Source of the DNA: Ochrobactrum chromiisoli
Lineage (GTDB): Bacteria > Pseudomonadota > Alphaproteobacteria > Rhizobiales > Rhizobiaceae
NCBI RefSeq assembly: GCF_026241335.1
Contig: NZ_JAPHAV010000001.1
Location: 1-64,000, forward strand
DNA: 64,000 nt
Direction: 5' to 3'
Position 1 is the stretch's first letter. Every line of letters starts with the position of its first letter. The notes below the pieces were generated by a model. That model did not search any database, was not told the origin of the DNA, and saw only the letters and a list, made by a program, of their open reading frames with translations. A program made the translations under genes and the position numbers. Shown here piece after piece: positions 7,225-18,345 of the stretch.

Positions 7225-8154
7225 TCAAAGCGCTTTTTCGAGCTCTGGCAGGATCGTGAAGAGATCACCGACGAGGCCATAATCGGCCACCTGGAAGATC
7301 GGTGCTTCTTCATCCTTGTTGATCGCGACGATCACGCGGCTGTCTTTCATGCCCGCCAGATGCTGGATCGCGCCGGAAATACCAACCGCAATGTAAAGCT
7401 CAGGCGCAACCACCTTACCCGTCTGGCCAACCTGCCAGTCGTTTGGTGCATAACCCGCATCAACTGCTGCACGGCTGGCACCAACCGCTGCGCCAAGCTT
7501 GTCAGCAACCGGCAGGATCACTTCCTCGAACTTTTCCGACGACCCAAGCGCACGACCACCCGAGATGATAATCTTGGCGGAAGTCAGTTCTGGACGATCA
7601 CCGCCCGAAAGCGCATTTTCAACAAAGCGCGACAGACCCGGATCGCTCGCTGCATTCACGCTCTCAACCGCAGCCGAACCACCTTCGCCGGTAGCCGAGA
7701 ACGAAGCCGTGCGCACGGTGATCACCTTCTTGGCATCAGTCGACTGCACGGTCTGGACCGCATTGCCGGCATAGATCGGACGCTTGAAGGTGTCAGCGGA
7801 CACGACTTCCATGATTTCAGACAACTGCATCACATCAAGAAGGGCTGCCACGCGCGGCAGAATATTCTTGGCCGATGTGGTGGCTGGTGCAATGATCGTG
7901 TCGTAATTGCCAGCGAGTTCAACGATAAGCGCTGCCACTGGCTCTGCCAGCTGGTTTTCCAGCGCATCGCCTTCAGCAAGCAGAACCTTGCGCACGCCGG
8001 AAAGCTTGGCTGCTGCATCAGCCGCAGCTTTTGCGCCCTTGCCTGCAACCAGCACATCGACGTCGCCGCCGATCTGTGCCGCGGCCGTCAGAGCCTTTGC
8101 CGTCTGATCAGAAAGGCTTGCATTGTCGTGTTCGGCAATAAGAAGAATAGCCAT
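7225..8154 (-). CDS. etfA: electron transfer flavoprotein subunit alpha
   Basis: FAD-binding subunit of ETF, the soluble carrier that collects electrons from acyl-CoA and related dehydrogenases and passes them to ETF-ubiquinone oxidoreductase. 309 residues, normal for the family. The C-terminal FAD domain shows the classic sequence: [28 protein letters not shown], then [19 protein letters not shown], then [29 protein letters not shown] precedes the ATG. Its start lies 21 nt after the etfB stop, so the two form one operon in the order etfB-etfA. Confidence 0.96.
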   Translation of the reverse strand: MAILLIAEHDNASLSDQTAKALTAAAQIGGDVDVLVAGKGAKAAADAAAKLSGVRKVLLAEGDALENQLAEPVAALIVELAGNYDTIIAPATTSAKNILPRVAALLDVMQLSEIMEVVSADTFKRPIYAGNAVQTVQSTDAKKVITVRTASFSATGEGGSAAVESVNAASDPGLSRFVENALSGGDRPELTSAKIIISGGRALGSSEKFEEVILPVADKLGAAVGASRAAVDAGYAPNDWQVGQTGKVVAPELYIAVGISGAIQHLAGMKDSRVIVAINKDEEAPIFQVADYGLVGDLFTILPELEKAL

Positions 8155-8175
8155 GTGTTTGTCCTTTCCGATTTC

Positions 8176-8922
8176 TTACAGAACGCCGTCAGCTTTGAGC
8201 TTCTCAACCAGTTCAGAAACCGAACCAACCTTGATGCCAGCCTTACGGCCACCGGGTTCTTCGGTCTTCAAAACCTTAAGACGCGGTGCAATATCGGCGC
8301 CAAAATCAGCCGGTGACTTTTCCTCGAGTGGCTTCTTCTTGGCCTTCATGATGTTTGGCAGCGAAGCATAGCGCGGCTGGTTCAGACGAAGATCAACGGT
8401 CACAATCGCAGGCAGTTTCACATCAATGGTCTGAAGACCGCCATCGACTTCGCGTGTTATCTTGGCAGAACCATCGCCCAGTTCAACCTTGGACGCAAAG
8501 GTTGCCTGACTCCAGTTAAGCAGAGCTGAAAGCATCTGGCCGGTCTGGTTGGCATCATCGTCAATCGCCTGCTTGCCGAGAAACACGAGGTCTGGCTGTT
8601 CAGCTTCAACAACCCCCTTCAAAACCTTGGCCACGCCAAGCGGCTCGACGGTTTCTTCAACCTTAACCAGAATGCCGCGATCAGCACCCATGGCAAGAGC
8701 TGTGCGGATGGTTTCCTGCGCCTGTGCCGGACCAATCGAGACCACAACGATTTCCGAGACCTTGCCCGCTTCTTTCAGGCGCAGCGCTTCTTCAACTGCA
8801 ATCTCGTCAAACGGGTTCATCGACATCTTGACATTGGCAAGCTCAACGCCAGAGCCATCACCCTTGACCCGGATCTTTACGTTGTAATCTACAACCCGCT
8901 TTACTGCGACAAGGACTTTCAT
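8176..8922 (-). CDS. etfB: electron transfer flavoprotein subunit beta
   Basis: AMP-binding partner of EtfA in the ETF heterodimer. 248 residues, the usual length. It begins [20 protein letters not shown], and DDDANQTGQ (121-129) is conserved. The recognition loop that docks dehydrogenases is [18 protein letters not shown] (184-201). Human ETF-beta is methylated at two lysines in the same loop; K193 and K196 are the matching positions here. A methyltransferase of the METTL20 type is encoded at 42441-43097. GAGGT precedes the ATG. The promoter region to the right contains a perfect 16-bp palindrome (9079-9094). Confidence 0.96.
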   Translation of the reverse strand: MKVLVAVKRVVDYNVKIRVKGDGSGVELANVKMSMNPFDEIAVEEALRLKEAGKVSEIVVVSIGPAQAQETIRTALAMGADRGILVKVEETVEPLGVAKVLKGVVEAEQPDLVFLGKQAIDDDANQTGQMLSALLNWSQATFASKVELGDGSAKITREVDGGLQTIDVKLPAIVTVDLRLNQPRYASLPNIMKAKKKPLEEKSPADFGADIAPRLKVLKTEEPGGRKAGIKVGSVSELVEKLKADGVL

Positions 8923-9078
8923 CCGCGATTACCTCTTCAATGACTTTTGCGGCGCGACTATGCCGCCATGAATCTCTGCCCACATGTCAGAATCCGACAT
9001 GAAAACGCTGCTGACACAAACGCCGTGAAACCGGCACCTCCCCGCAGCGTCAGGAACCGGACCGAAACCTAAAGACGG

Positions 9079-9094
9079 TTGACGTGCACGTCAA
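9079..9094. promoter_or_regulatory. perfect 16-bp palindrome, candidate operator of etfBA
   Basis: TTGACGTGCACGTCAA equals its own reverse complement. It lies 157-172 bp upstream of etfB. Its ACGT-centred half-sites resemble, as far as I recall, palindromes described for LiuR (MerR-family) regulators of branched-chain amino acid and acyl-CoA catabolism. ETF accepts electrons from those pathways. Identity of the regulator is inferred. Confidence 0.5.
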
Positions 9095-9182
9095 TCACGG
9101 ATGGGCGGCAATATCGATTTAAATGAATTTATTGTTACAGGTAGTCATTCCGTTTTCGCACTAACCCCGATCGCATCTGGTC

Positions 9183-9305
9183 CCTGTGATGCTTTCCACC
9201 ATGTTTCGTCCTGCACGATCACAGGCATCCCAACTTCATAGCGTTTACAACCCCAATCTTGTGGGTTAGGAGAACCCCGTAAACATCCGGTCGCAGCCTA
9301 CCCGG
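9183..9305 (+). promoter_or_regulatory. structured 5' leader of queCDE (candidate cis-regulatory RNA)
   Basis: Three elements follow each other. CCTGTGAT (9183-9190) pairs with ATCACAGG (9218-9225). GTTTAC (9243-9248) pairs with GTAAAC (9279-9284). Inside that, GGGTT (9263-9267) can pair either with AACCC at 9249-9253 or with AACCC at 9273-9277, two mutually exclusive hairpins. CCGG (9287-9290) can pair with CCGG (9302-9305). The leader ends 20 nt before queC. PreQ1 riboswitches control such genes in other phyla, but I do not recognise a preQ1 class consensus here. Confidence 0.4.
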
Positions 9306-9325
9306 TCAAAACAAGGACTCAAACG

Positions 9326-10024
9326 ATGAAAACACTCGTCATCTGCTCCGGCGGATTGGACTCTGTTTCGCTTAGCTATAAAATTGCGGCGGAACATCAG
9401 CTCACTGGCCTGATCTCTTTTGATTATGGCCAGCGGCACAAAAAAGAACTCGACTTTGCGGCCTCTTGTGCAAAGCGGCTCAATGTCCCTCATCAGATCA
9501 TCGATATTCGCCCGATTGGTTCAAGCCTCACCGGTTCGGCCCTAACCGACGATGTTGATGTTCCTGACGGCCATTATGCCGAAGAAACAATGAAAATCAC
9601 GGTCGTTCCCAACCGCAATGCCATTATGCTGGCAATTGCCTTTGGTGTGGCGGCAGCACAAAAAGCTGAAGCCGTGGCGCTTGCCGTTCACGGCGGCGAT
9701 CATTTCATCTATCCCGATTGCCGCCCCGGCTTTATCAATGCTTTCCAGACCATGCAGGATCATGCGCTGGAAGGCTATGCCGATGTCAGGCTGCTCGCAC
9801 CCTATGTGCAAAAGACAAAAAGCGACATCGTCGTGGATGGTGCGAAATACAAAACACCATTTGAGGCAACATGGTCCTGCTACAAAGGCGGTGCGCATCA
9901 TTGCGGACGCTGCGGCACATGCGTGGAACGCCGCGAGGCCTTTCATCTGGCCGGGATCCAAGATCCAACGCTCTACGAAGATGCTGATTTCTGGCGTGCC
10001 GCCATCGAAAGAGGGGGTGCCTGA
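9326..10024 (+). CDS. queC: 7-cyano-7-deazaguanine synthase (preQ0 synthase)
   Basis: Converts 7-carboxy-7-deazaguanine to preQ0 with ATP and ammonia, in the queuosine pathway. 232 residues. The PP-loop ATPase motif SGGLDS is at 8-13, FDYGQRHKKEL follows, then VPNRNAIML and VHGGDHFIYPDCRP. The C-terminal zinc site is C-x8-C-x2-C-x2-C in CYKGGAHHCGRCGTC. AAGGA precedes the ATG. First gene of queC-queD-queE; it overlaps queD by one base (TGATG), which implies translational coupling. Confidence 0.96.
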   Translation: MKTLVICSGGLDSVSLSYKIAAEHQLTGLISFDYGQRHKKELDFAASCAKRLNVPHQIIDIRPIGSSLTGSALTDDVDVPDGHYAEETMKITVVPNRNAIMLAIAFGVAAAQKAEAVALAVHGGDHFIYPDCRPGFINAFQTMQDHALEGYADVRLLAPYVQKTKSDIVVDGAKYKTPFEATWSCYKGGAHHCGRCGTCVERREAFHLAGIQDPTLYEDADFWRAAIERGGA

Positions 10025-10392
10025 TGTTTCGCATCACCAAGGAATTTCATTTCTCCGCCTCGCATCAGTTAACCGAACTGCCAGCCGATCATCAGTGTGC
10101 GCGGCTGCACGGGCACAATTACATCGTGGAAGTCGAGCTTTCCGCTTCGGTTCTCGATGAACACGGTTTTGTGCGTGATTATCACGAGTTGGCACCGCTC
10201 AAGCGCTATATTGATGATGAACTCGATCACCGCCATCTCAATGATGTGCTTGGCCATAATCGCGTGACGGCGGAAGTGCTGGCACGTCATCTCTTTGACT
10301 GGTGCAAGAGCCGCTGGCAGGAAGTGACGGCGGTGCGGGTCAGCGAAACGCCAAAAACATGGGCTGAGTATCGGCCCGGACATCAGCCATGA
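10024..10392 (+). CDS. queD: 6-carboxy-5,6,7,8-tetrahydropterin synthase
   Basis: Converts 7,8-dihydroneopterin triphosphate to 6-carboxytetrahydropterin, an early step of queuosine synthesis. 122 residues, as usual. The zinc ligands are H14 in SASHQL and H29 and H31 in RLHGHNY; catalytic C25 is in [10 protein letters not shown]. The later DHRHLND and [10 protein letters not shown] blocks are typical. It overlaps queC by one base and queE by four, so the three are one translationally coupled operon. Confidence 0.95.
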   Translation: MFRITKEFHFSASHQLTELPADHQCARLHGHNYIVEVELSASVLDEHGFVRDYHELAPLKRYIDDELDHRHLNDVLGHNRVTAEVLARHLFDWCKSRWQEVTAVRVSETPKTWAEYRPGHQP

Positions 10393-11120
10393 AGATCGAA
10401 CCCGAAATTCGCATCAGCGAGATTTTCGGCCCAACCATTCAGGGCGAAGGCGTATTAAGCGGCGAGCCGACTGTTTTTGTGCGCACGGGCGGCTGCGACT
10501 ATCGCTGCGCATGGTGTGACAGTCTGCACGCTGTTGAAAGCCGCTTTCGTCATGACTGGAAGCCAATGAGCGTCGATGCAATCTGGCATGAAGTGACGGC
10601 ACTTTCTGGAAAAAGGCCCATAACAGTGTCACTTTCAGGTGGCAATCCAGCCATCCAGCCTCTTGGACCACTGATCGATCATGGTCACGCGCAAGCCTAT
10701 CGTTTTGCGCTGGAAACTCAGGGATCGGTGGCGAAAGACTGGTTTGCGAAGCTCGACACGCTGGTTTTAAGCCCAAAGCCGCCATCAAGCGGCATGGTAA
10801 CGGATTGGGATGCGCTTGCCGCCTGCATTGATGCGGCAGGACCGAAACCCAAAACTGTGCTGAAATTCGTGGTTTTCGACGATGCAGACTATGCCTTTGC
10901 AAAGGCCGCATCAGCGCGGCACCCGCATTTGGCCGTCTACCTTCAGCCGGGCAACCACACACCGCCGCCGCCCGAAGATGACAATGCCCGCATTGACATG
11001 GACGGCATCATGAACCGCATGCAATGGCTGGTCGACAAGGTAATGGCCGACCGCTGGTTTGAGGCGCATGTGCTGCCCCAGCTTCATGTGCTGATCTGGG
11101 GCAATAAGCGCGGGGTTTGA
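10389..11120 (+). CDS. queE: 7-carboxy-7-deazaguanine synthase (radical SAM)
   Basis: Radical SAM enzyme that rearranges 6-carboxytetrahydropterin to 7-carboxy-7-deazaguanine. 243 residues. The cluster motif C-x3-C-x2-C is C36, C40 and C43 in [12 protein letters not shown]; it is preceded by [15 protein letters not shown], the normal N-terminal block. [11 protein letters not shown] and ETQGS mark SAM and substrate binding. It ends two bases before the stop of the convergent adenosyltransferase gene, leaving no room for a separate terminator. Confidence 0.95.
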   Translation: MKIEPEIRISEIFGPTIQGEGVLSGEPTVFVRTGGCDYRCAWCDSLHAVESRFRHDWKPMSVDAIWHEVTALSGKRPITVSLSGGNPAIQPLGPLIDHGHAQAYRFALETQGSVAKDWFAKLDTLVLSPKPPSSGMVTDWDALAACIDAAGPKPKTVLKFVVFDDADYAFAKAASARHPHLAVYLQPGNHTPPPPEDDNARIDMDGIMNRMQWLVDKVMADRWFEAHVLPQLHVLIWGNKRGV

Positions 11121-11121
11121 A

Positions 11122-11706
11122 CTACCTGTTTTGTCCAGGCACCCACAACACATCCTTCGCGCCGTTTTCATTGACGGCGCGGGCAGCGACAAACAGGAAA
11201 TCAGAGAGGCGGTTGATATATTGCAACGCCTCTTTCGAAACCACTTCGCCTTCGGTCTTTGCAAGCGCCACCATCAGACGCTCAGCGCGGCGTGAAACAG
11301 TACGTGCCAGATGCAGCGCTGCTGACGCTGCCGAACCGCCCGGCAGAATAAACGAGCGCAGTGGTGGAATATCGACATTCAGATAATCAATATCGGATTC
11401 CAGCCTTTTAACCTGTTGCTCAACAATACGCAGCGGTTCATAGCTTAGAGGCTGCCCATCATCCGGCGTTGAAAGGTCGGCACCAAGATCGAACAGGTCA
11501 TTCTGGATACGCGCAAGCATCACATCGATATGCGTATAATCCACGCTCGTGGTATGAATGCGCACAAGGCCGATACAGGCATTGGTTTCATCAACCGTGC
11601 CATAGGATTCAACGCGCAAATCCGATTTGAGCCGCCGCGGTCCGCTCGTCAGACCTGTGGTGCCATCATCCCCCGTGCGGGTATAAATCTTGTTGAGCCT
11701 GACCAT
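11122..11706 (-). CDS. PduO-type cob(I)alamin adenosyltransferase
   Basis: Transfers the adenosyl group of ATP to cob(I)alamin, making coenzyme B12. From ATG 11706 it has 194 residues and begins MVRLNKIYTRTGDDGTTGLTSG, the ATP-binding signature of PduO-type enzymes. Further marks are ETNACIGLVR and VSRRAERLMVAL, with the conserved RRAER. A longer frame upstream would overlap the next gene and is unlikely. The start is one base after the stop of the small membrane protein gene on the same strand, so the two are probably co-translated. Confidence 0.93.
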   Translation of the reverse strand: MVRLNKIYTRTGDDGTTGLTSGPRRLKSDLRVESYGTVDETNACIGLVRIHTTSVDYTHIDVMLARIQNDLFDLGADLSTPDDGQPLSYEPLRIVEQQVKRLESDIDYLNVDIPPLRSFILPGGSAASAALHLARTVSRRAERLMVALAKTEGEVVSKEALQYINRLSDFLFVAARAVNENGAKDVLWVPGQNR

Positions 11707-11707
11707 C

Positions 11708-11911
11708 TTATTGTCCACCCGTCTGGCGTGCGAAATAGACCGCTGCAACGATCAACACAATCGCGACAAACTGCAAAAGCACGCGCAACTGCATCATCCT
11801 GTTTGAAAAATTACCGTCGCCACCGCGCATCATATTGCGCAAGCCGATAATGAGCACAATCGCCACGGCAAACATCGCCACCAGAGCCGCGCCCTTGAAC
11901 AGAACGTCCAT
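11708..11911 (-). CDS. HIG1-domain twin transmembrane protein (67 aa)
   Basis: Two membrane helices (about residues 7-24 and 43-61) joined by GLRNMMRGGDGNFSNRMMQLRVLLQ. That connecting sequence is the mark of the HIG1 domain, known from mitochondrial hypoxia-induced proteins that bind respiratory complexes; alphaproteobacteria carry short versions called twin transmembrane proteins. The role of the bacterial form is not settled. It sits directly upstream of the cobalamin adenosyltransferase gene (one-base gap). Confidence 0.85.
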   Translation of the reverse strand: MDVLFKGAALVAMFAVAIVLIIGLRNMMRGGDGNFSNRMMQLRVLLQFVAIVLIVAAVYFARQTGGQ

Positions 11912-11945
11912 TTACTTTCCTCCCATAATCCGCCGTCTTTTTTGG

Positions 11946-12788
11946 TCAAGACTGGTCGGACAGCATTTTATAGAGCCAGCGCGATGGTAGCAGGCGTCGT
12001 GCCAGAATACCCAGTTTCGCCGGTCGTGTAACGGCGTAATGCGGACGCGGGTTGTGCGCTTCCAAGGCATGCACAAGTACCGCGTAAACCGCTTCCGGGC
12101 CAAGCTTGTTTTTAGATTTTGTACCACCACCTTCAAGCTTTGCCATCTGGCGTTGGTATAATTCGCAATGCACGGAATGCTCAAGATCGATATTGGCCCG
12201 CGCATGTAAGGCTGCATTATAGGTAAATTGCGACGCAATCGGCCCGGGTTCAATCATAGACACCGCAATGCCTGAACCTTCGAGTTCCATGCGTTGCGCG
12301 AGCATCAACCCTTCGAGCGCAAATTTCGACGCCACATAAGCGCCACGCCATTTCATCGGCACAAGACCTAAGATCGATGAGCAATGTACGATACGGCCAT
12401 GGCCCTGCGCGCGCATGGTGGGAATGATGCGGCGTGTGAGATCATGCCAGCCAAAGAAATTGGCCTCAAATTGTGCGCGCAAAGCATCCACTGGCAAATC
12501 TTCAACGGCGCCCGGCTGCGCATAGGCGCCATTGTTGAAAAGCGCATCCAGCTTTCCATCGGTTGCATGAAAAACTTGCTTGACCAGCGCTTCAATCGAC
12601 TGTGGTTGCGTATAATCAAGATAGAAAGCCTCAATGCCTTTGGCTTTCAACGCTGCAATATCCGCATCTTTGCGCGCCGTGGCCAATACGCGCCAGTTGG
12701 CCCTATGCAAAGCCTCTGCACAATAAGCCCCAATCCCCGAAGAACACCCGGTTATCAGGATATTGCGCTTTGCATTTTGTGGAGCCAT
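11946..12788 (-). CDS. short-chain dehydrogenase/reductase
   Basis: NAD(P)-dependent classical SDR of 280 residues from ATG 12788, chosen because AGGAAG lies just upstream. A longer frame to 13022 reads through the promoter region of the divergent gene. The cofactor motif TGCSSGIG is at about 12-19, NNGAYAQ about 88-94, the catalytic Ser in HCSSILGLVP, and Tyr/Lys in YVASK. The C-terminal part is basic, with a possible amphipathic end. The family is close to the many SDRs of unknown substrate; no substrate can be assigned. Confidence 0.88.
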   Translation of the reverse strand: MAPQNAKRNILITGCSSGIGAYCAEALHRANWRVLATARKDADIAALKAKGIEAFYLDYTQPQSIEALVKQVFHATDGKLDALFNNGAYAQPGAVEDLPVDALRAQFEANFFGWHDLTRRIIPTMRAQGHGRIVHCSSILGLVPMKWRGAYVASKFALEGLMLAQRMELEGSGIAVSMIEPGPIASQFTYNAALHARANIDLEHSVHCELYQRQMAKLEGGGTKSKNKLGPEAVYAVLVHALEAHNPRPHYAVTRPAKLGILARRLLPSRWLYKMLSDQS

Positions 12789-12905
12789 TGCTTTCTTCCT
12801 ACAGTAGGATTTTGGCCAGAGTGCTTGATTCGCAAAAGGTTTAAAACAGTCCGCCCCTTGCATTTCCCAATTCGATACTAGATTGAAGGCCTTGAAATCC
12901 AATAA

Positions 12906-13799
12906 ATGAGCCAAAGAGAGACAAATCTGCGGATGCGAAAAATACGACGTTTTCTCCGTCAGATCACCTTCGATGTTTACGGGCATTTCAGCAGCGACGA
13001 TGGTTGGGCCTTTGCCTCTCATATAGCCCTGTCAGGACTGATGGCGCTGTTTCCGTTTTTGATCTTTGCAACCACACTCGCCGGTTTTCTTGGCACCAAA
13101 GAATTTGCCAACAATGCGGTGCACGTCATTTTTGATATGTGGCCTTCCAATATCGCCGCTCCCATCGCCAATGAAGTGATGAATGTTCTGACCGTTCAGC
13201 GCAGCGGACTTCTGACGCTGAGTGTGATCGCCGCCGCTTATTTTGCCTCCAATGGTGTGGAAGCGCTGCGCATGTCGCTCAACCGTGCCTATCGTGTCAG
13301 CGACCAGCGCTCGATCATTTTCTGCCGCCTGCAAAGCTTAGGTTTTGTGCTGATCGGTACAATCAGCCTGATGGCGATCAGCTTTCTGCTGGTTCTGGCG
13401 CCGCTTGCCGTGCGGCTGGCAGAACAATGGTTTCCGGACATCGCACCTTTCACCGGAACAATCGCCATATGGCGCTATACGATTACTGTCATCGTTCTCG
13501 TCTTGGCGCTGTTCATCGTGCATATCTGGCTGCCAGCCGGAAAACGCCGCTTGAGCGACATTCTGCCGGGCATCGGCATCACGCTGATTGCATGGCTTGC
13601 TGCCGCAACGGCCTTTGCAAAATATCTCGAAACATTTGCCAATTACGTCACCACCTATGCAGGCCTCGCCTCGATCATGGTGGCAATCGTATTTCTCTAT
13701 ATGCTATCGGCAATCTTCATCATTGGCGCAGAAATCAACGCGGCCATCATGATTTTCCGCAAGCGCGAACAACAGCCCGGACTTATCGACGCAAAGTAG
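12906..13799 (+). CDS. YihY/BrkB family inner-membrane protein
   Basis: 297 residues with about six membrane helices (roughly 40-60, 95-117, 140-165, 185-208, 222-240, 250-275). Family marks are SDDGWAFASHIALSGLMALFP near residues 25-46, then SNGVEALRMSLNRAY, and the last helix pair ending IIGAEINAAIM. Once called ribonuclease BN or serum-resistance factor BrkB, the family has no proven enzyme activity. ATG 12906 lacks a clear ribosome binding site, and the internal ATG 11 codons later (MRKIRRF) is an alternative. It overlaps the convergent transporter gene by 17 bp. Confidence 0.88.
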   Translation: MSQRETNLRMRKIRRFLRQITFDVYGHFSSDDGWAFASHIALSGLMALFPFLIFATTLAGFLGTKEFANNAVHVIFDMWPSNIAAPIANEVMNVLTVQRSGLLTLSVIAAAYFASNGVEALRMSLNRAYRVSDQRSIIFCRLQSLGFVLIGTISLMAISFLLVLAPLAVRLAEQWFPDIAPFTGTIAIWRYTITVIVLVLALFIVHIWLPAGKRRLSDILPGIGITLIAWLAAATAFAKYLETFANYVTTYAGLASIMVAIVFLYMLSAIFIIGAEINAAIMIFRKREQQPGLIDAK

Positions 13800-14640
13800 T
13801 CAGCGCCACGCCAAAGGTTGTCACAACCATGCCCGCAATCTGAATAGGTCCCAGCGTTTCGCCAAAAATCAGATAAGCCATGATCGCAGCGGTTCCGGGC
13901 ACCAGATAGAAAAGCGATGCAACTTTCGACATCGCGCCTTCGCGTATCATCACCAGAAGTGCCAGAATTGCGCCGATGGAAATCGCCAATGTCAGCCAGA
14001 CCAGCGCAAAGATAAGCTGCGGCGACCAGACCATCACGCGTGTTTCAAAGGCAAAAGCACAAATCGCTGTCAAAGCGGCAGCAGCAATATACTGCACCGC
14101 CGTCCCAGTCTTCAAATCCGCCGCCGTACCAAAGCGTTTCTGCCAAACCGTTCCGGTGCTGATCGCCAGAACCGCCACAAATGCTGCCGCCAGGCTTTGC
14201 GGGTCGACGCCGCTGTGGCCAGAAAATTTCGGCCCCACCACCATTGCAACACCAACAAAACCGATCAGCAACCCCAGCCATTGCCGACCGCTTGCGCGCT
14301 CCCCCAAAAGAAGTGCTGCAATCAGTGTGGTCAGCATGGGCTGAAGCCCCGCAACAAGGCCCGACATGCCAGCCGGCAATCCGTGATGCACAGCCCAGAA
14401 AAGCGCTGAAAGATAAACGCCATGGATCAGACACCCGGCAATGGCTGCATTGATCAGCCCCCTGCCCTTCGGCCAAACGCTATGACTTGCCAAAGCCCAG
14501 AGGATCATGATGAGCGCTGCAATGGAAAAGCGCACCGCCATGAAGCTGAACGGTTCCGCATAGGGCATGGAAAGCCCGGCCCCAATAAAGCCAGTGGCCC
14601 AGAGCAGCACAAACATGATCGGGAAAAAGCGGGTGGCCAT
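13783..14640 (-). CDS. EamA/DMT-family transporter
   Basis: 285 residues from ATG 14640 (MATRFFPIMFVLLWATGFIGAG). Ten membrane helices are arranged as two EamA repeats of five; the first repeat starts at the N-terminus and the second near residue 145. Drug/metabolite transporters export amino acids, purines or other metabolites; no substrate can be read. The GPxxATxxAxxxxGE type end of the second repeat is present as LVPGTAAIMAYLIFGETLG. An in-frame extension to 14784 would reach into the divergent gene, so the shorter start is used. Confidence 0.85.
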   Translation of the reverse strand: MATRFFPIMFVLLWATGFIGAGLSMPYAEPFSFMAVRFSIAALIMILWALASHSVWPKGRGLINAAIAGCLIHGVYLSALFWAVHHGLPAGMSGLVAGLQPMLTTLIAALLLGERASGRQWLGLLIGFVGVAMVVGPKFSGHSGVDPQSLAAAFVAVLAISTGTVWQKRFGTAADLKTGTAVQYIAAAALTAICAFAFETRVMVWSPQLIFALVWLTLAISIGAILALLVMIREGAMSKVASLFYLVPGTAAIMAYLIFGETLGPIQIAGMVVTTFGVALTTLRR

Positions 14641-14755
14641 GATGCAGACTTTCTTGTTTTGCCTGCAATAGTCTTCCTCATGCGATTCCGCTATCGCATA
14701 AATCTCAATGCTGCGATCAATTTGCCAAATGCCGCAGTTCTGCCTATGAAACGGC

Positions 14756-15241
14756 ATGGACGCTGAAAACAACACAATCCGCATTTTTGTCGATGCCGAC
14801 GCCTGCCCGGTGAAGGCGGAAATCTATCGCGTGGCCGAACGCCATGGCCTGCCTGTTGTGCTGGTTGCCAACAGCTATATCGCCATCCCACGCGATGCAG
14901 AACGCGTTGAACGTGTCATCGTCTCGGACAAGCTTGATGCGGCAGATGATTGGATTGCAGAAAATTCCCGTCCCGGCATTGTCGTCATCACGGCGGATAT
15001 TCCGCTCGTAAGCCGGTCCATTGAAAAGGGCGCATCGGTTATCGCACCCAATGGCAAAGTGCACACAGCAAGCACGATCGGCAACACGCTTGCAACGCGC
15101 AATCTGATGGATTCGCTGCGTTCTGCCGGGGAAGTTACACGCGGGCCAGCCCCCTTTTCACCCAAAGACCGCTCGGCATTCCTGTCGGCGCTTGAACTGG
15201 CCATTGTCCAGTTGAAACGCGCCGGTTTCGTATCAGCTTGA
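14756..15241 (+). CDS. YaiI/YqxD family protein (UPF0178)
   Basis: 161 residues of the DUF188 family, with a PIN-like fold. [19 protein letters not shown] at residues 10-28 is the family signature with an acidic DADACP site. VVITADIPL, then [18 protein letters not shown] and [15 protein letters not shown] follow. The biochemical role is unproven; acidic residues suggest a metal-dependent nuclease-like site. It overlaps the convergent LysE gene by 9 bp. Confidence 0.9.
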   Translation: MDAENNTIRIFVDADACPVKAEIYRVAERHGLPVVLVANSYIAIPRDAERVERVIVSDKLDAADDWIAENSRPGIVVITADIPLVSRSIEKGASVIAPNGKVHTASTIGNTLATRNLMDSLRSAGEVTRGPAPFSPKDRSAFLSALELAIVQLKRAGFVSA

Positions 15242-15853
15242 GCGCATCGAAGCGGTCGCGACCCCTGCGCCAATCAGCATAGTGCCGCCGGCACGGTTGA
15301 AAATACGCAAGGCACGCTCATTGGCGAAGAAACGTCGCGCACGTGTGGCAATCAGCGCATAAGCAAAAGCATTGAGAAATGCCAGCGCGAGGAACGTGCT
15401 TTCAAAGACCAGCATCTGCGTCATGAAATCACGATGCGGGCTTAAAAACTGCGGCAGGAAAGCCACGAAAAACGTAATGCTTTTCGGATTGAGCGCCGTT
15501 ACCAGCCAAGCATGAAGCAGCATTTTGACCGGCTTCACCTGATCATGCCGCGCCTTGGCATTCATCGCGCCGCCGGATCGAAACAACTTTATGCCCAGCC
15601 AGATAAGATAGGCAGCCCCCATCCATTTAACCGCAGTAAAAACGGTTGCTGAAGCGGCAAGAAGTGCACCAACCCCCAGCATGGAAAGCGTCATGGCGGT
15701 GAAATCACCAAGCGCCACACCAATGGCCATCGGAAGGGCGGCCTTCCAGCCCTGCCCCAGCGCATAGGACACCACCAGCAAAACCGTCGGTCCCGGAATA
15801 ATCAACATAACGATTGATGCGGCAGAGAATGCCAGCCAGACTTCCATGCTCAT
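15233..15853 (-). CDS. LysE/RhtB family amino-acid exporter
   Basis: 206 residues from ATG 15853. GGGGGA lies upstream; a TTG two codons earlier is the alternative. Six membrane helices are expected. The N-terminal signature [23 protein letters not shown] (about 20-42) and [17 protein letters not shown], then [15 protein letters not shown] and [15 protein letters not shown] are typical of homoserine/threonine/lysine efflux proteins. Substrate unknown. No regulator lies next to it. Confidence 0.92.
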   Translation of the reverse strand: MSMEVWLAFSAASIVMLIIPGPTVLLVVSYALGQGWKAALPMAIGVALGDFTAMTLSMLGVGALLAASATVFTAVKWMGAAYLIWLGIKLFRSGGAMNAKARHDQVKPVKMLLHAWLVTALNPKSITFFVAFLPQFLSPHRDFMTQMLVFESTFLALAFLNAFAYALIATRARRFFANERALRIFNRAGGTMLIGAGVATASMRSS

Positions 15854-15909
15854 CGGCAATGTCCCCCTTTATGAGCATAAGGAAGCCACCAAACGTGAAA
15901 CTTGTCTAT

Positions 15910-18040
<2,131 letters not shown>

Positions 18041-18053
18041 GCTAACGATCGTG

Positions 18054-18083
18054 GTGAAATCGCTCCTGAAGGAGTGATTTCAC
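18054..18083 (+). terminator. rho-independent terminator of argH
   Basis: GTGAAATC and GATTTCAC form the outer stem, with CTCC/GGAG inside a TGAA loop and one G.U pair between. TTTC follows. It starts 14 nt after the argH stop. Confidence 0.85.
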
Positions 18084-18140
18084 TTTCAAGCATTTTGGGT
18101 TAGACCAGCCCCATAGGACAAATTCCGGGAACCAAAGCTG

Positions 18141-18323
18141 ATGACAGGCCGCTCCGCCATTTCTTCCGTGCTTCTGATCGCAGCCCTTGCTGCCACTCTT
18201 GCCGCTTGCGGACGAAAAGGCCCGCTTGAGCCGCCGCCTGCGCAGATGATCACCAATGAACAGGGGCGCACGGTAGAGAAACCGAAGGAAGACAAGCCCT
18301 TCATCCTCGACAAAATCCTGTAA
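18141..18323 (+). CDS. lptM: small lipoprotein, LptM-like (LPS translocon maturation chaperone)
   Basis: 60 residues: a signal peptide with lipobox LAAC (Cys at residue 23), then GRKGPLEPPPAQ. This C-G-x-K-G-P-L-x-x-P pattern is the mark of the LptM (YifL) family. In E. coli, LptM helps LptD acquire its native disulfides in the Bam complex. The role here is by analogy. It lies 22 bp upstream of lysA, a common alphaproteobacterial pair, and is probably co-transcribed with it. Confidence 0.88.
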   Translation: MTGRSAISSVLLIAALAATLAACGRKGPLEPPPAQMITNEQGRTVEKPKEDKPFILDKIL

Positions 18324-18345
18324 TCCCCCATTCGGATTGTTTCCC

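Larger units (their letters stand above)
8923..9325. other. 403-bp divergent region between etfB and queC
   Basis: The etfB side holds CATGTC/GACATG arms (8983-9001) and the palindrome at 9079-9094. The queC side (9183-9305) is a dense set of hairpins described separately. No protein-coding frame with a plausible start is seen. Confidence 0.6.

Noticed and set aside
7156-8316. 386-codon open frame opposite etfA
   Set aside because: Starts inside a dispersed repeat hairpin and is Arg/His/Cys-rich; shadow of etfA.
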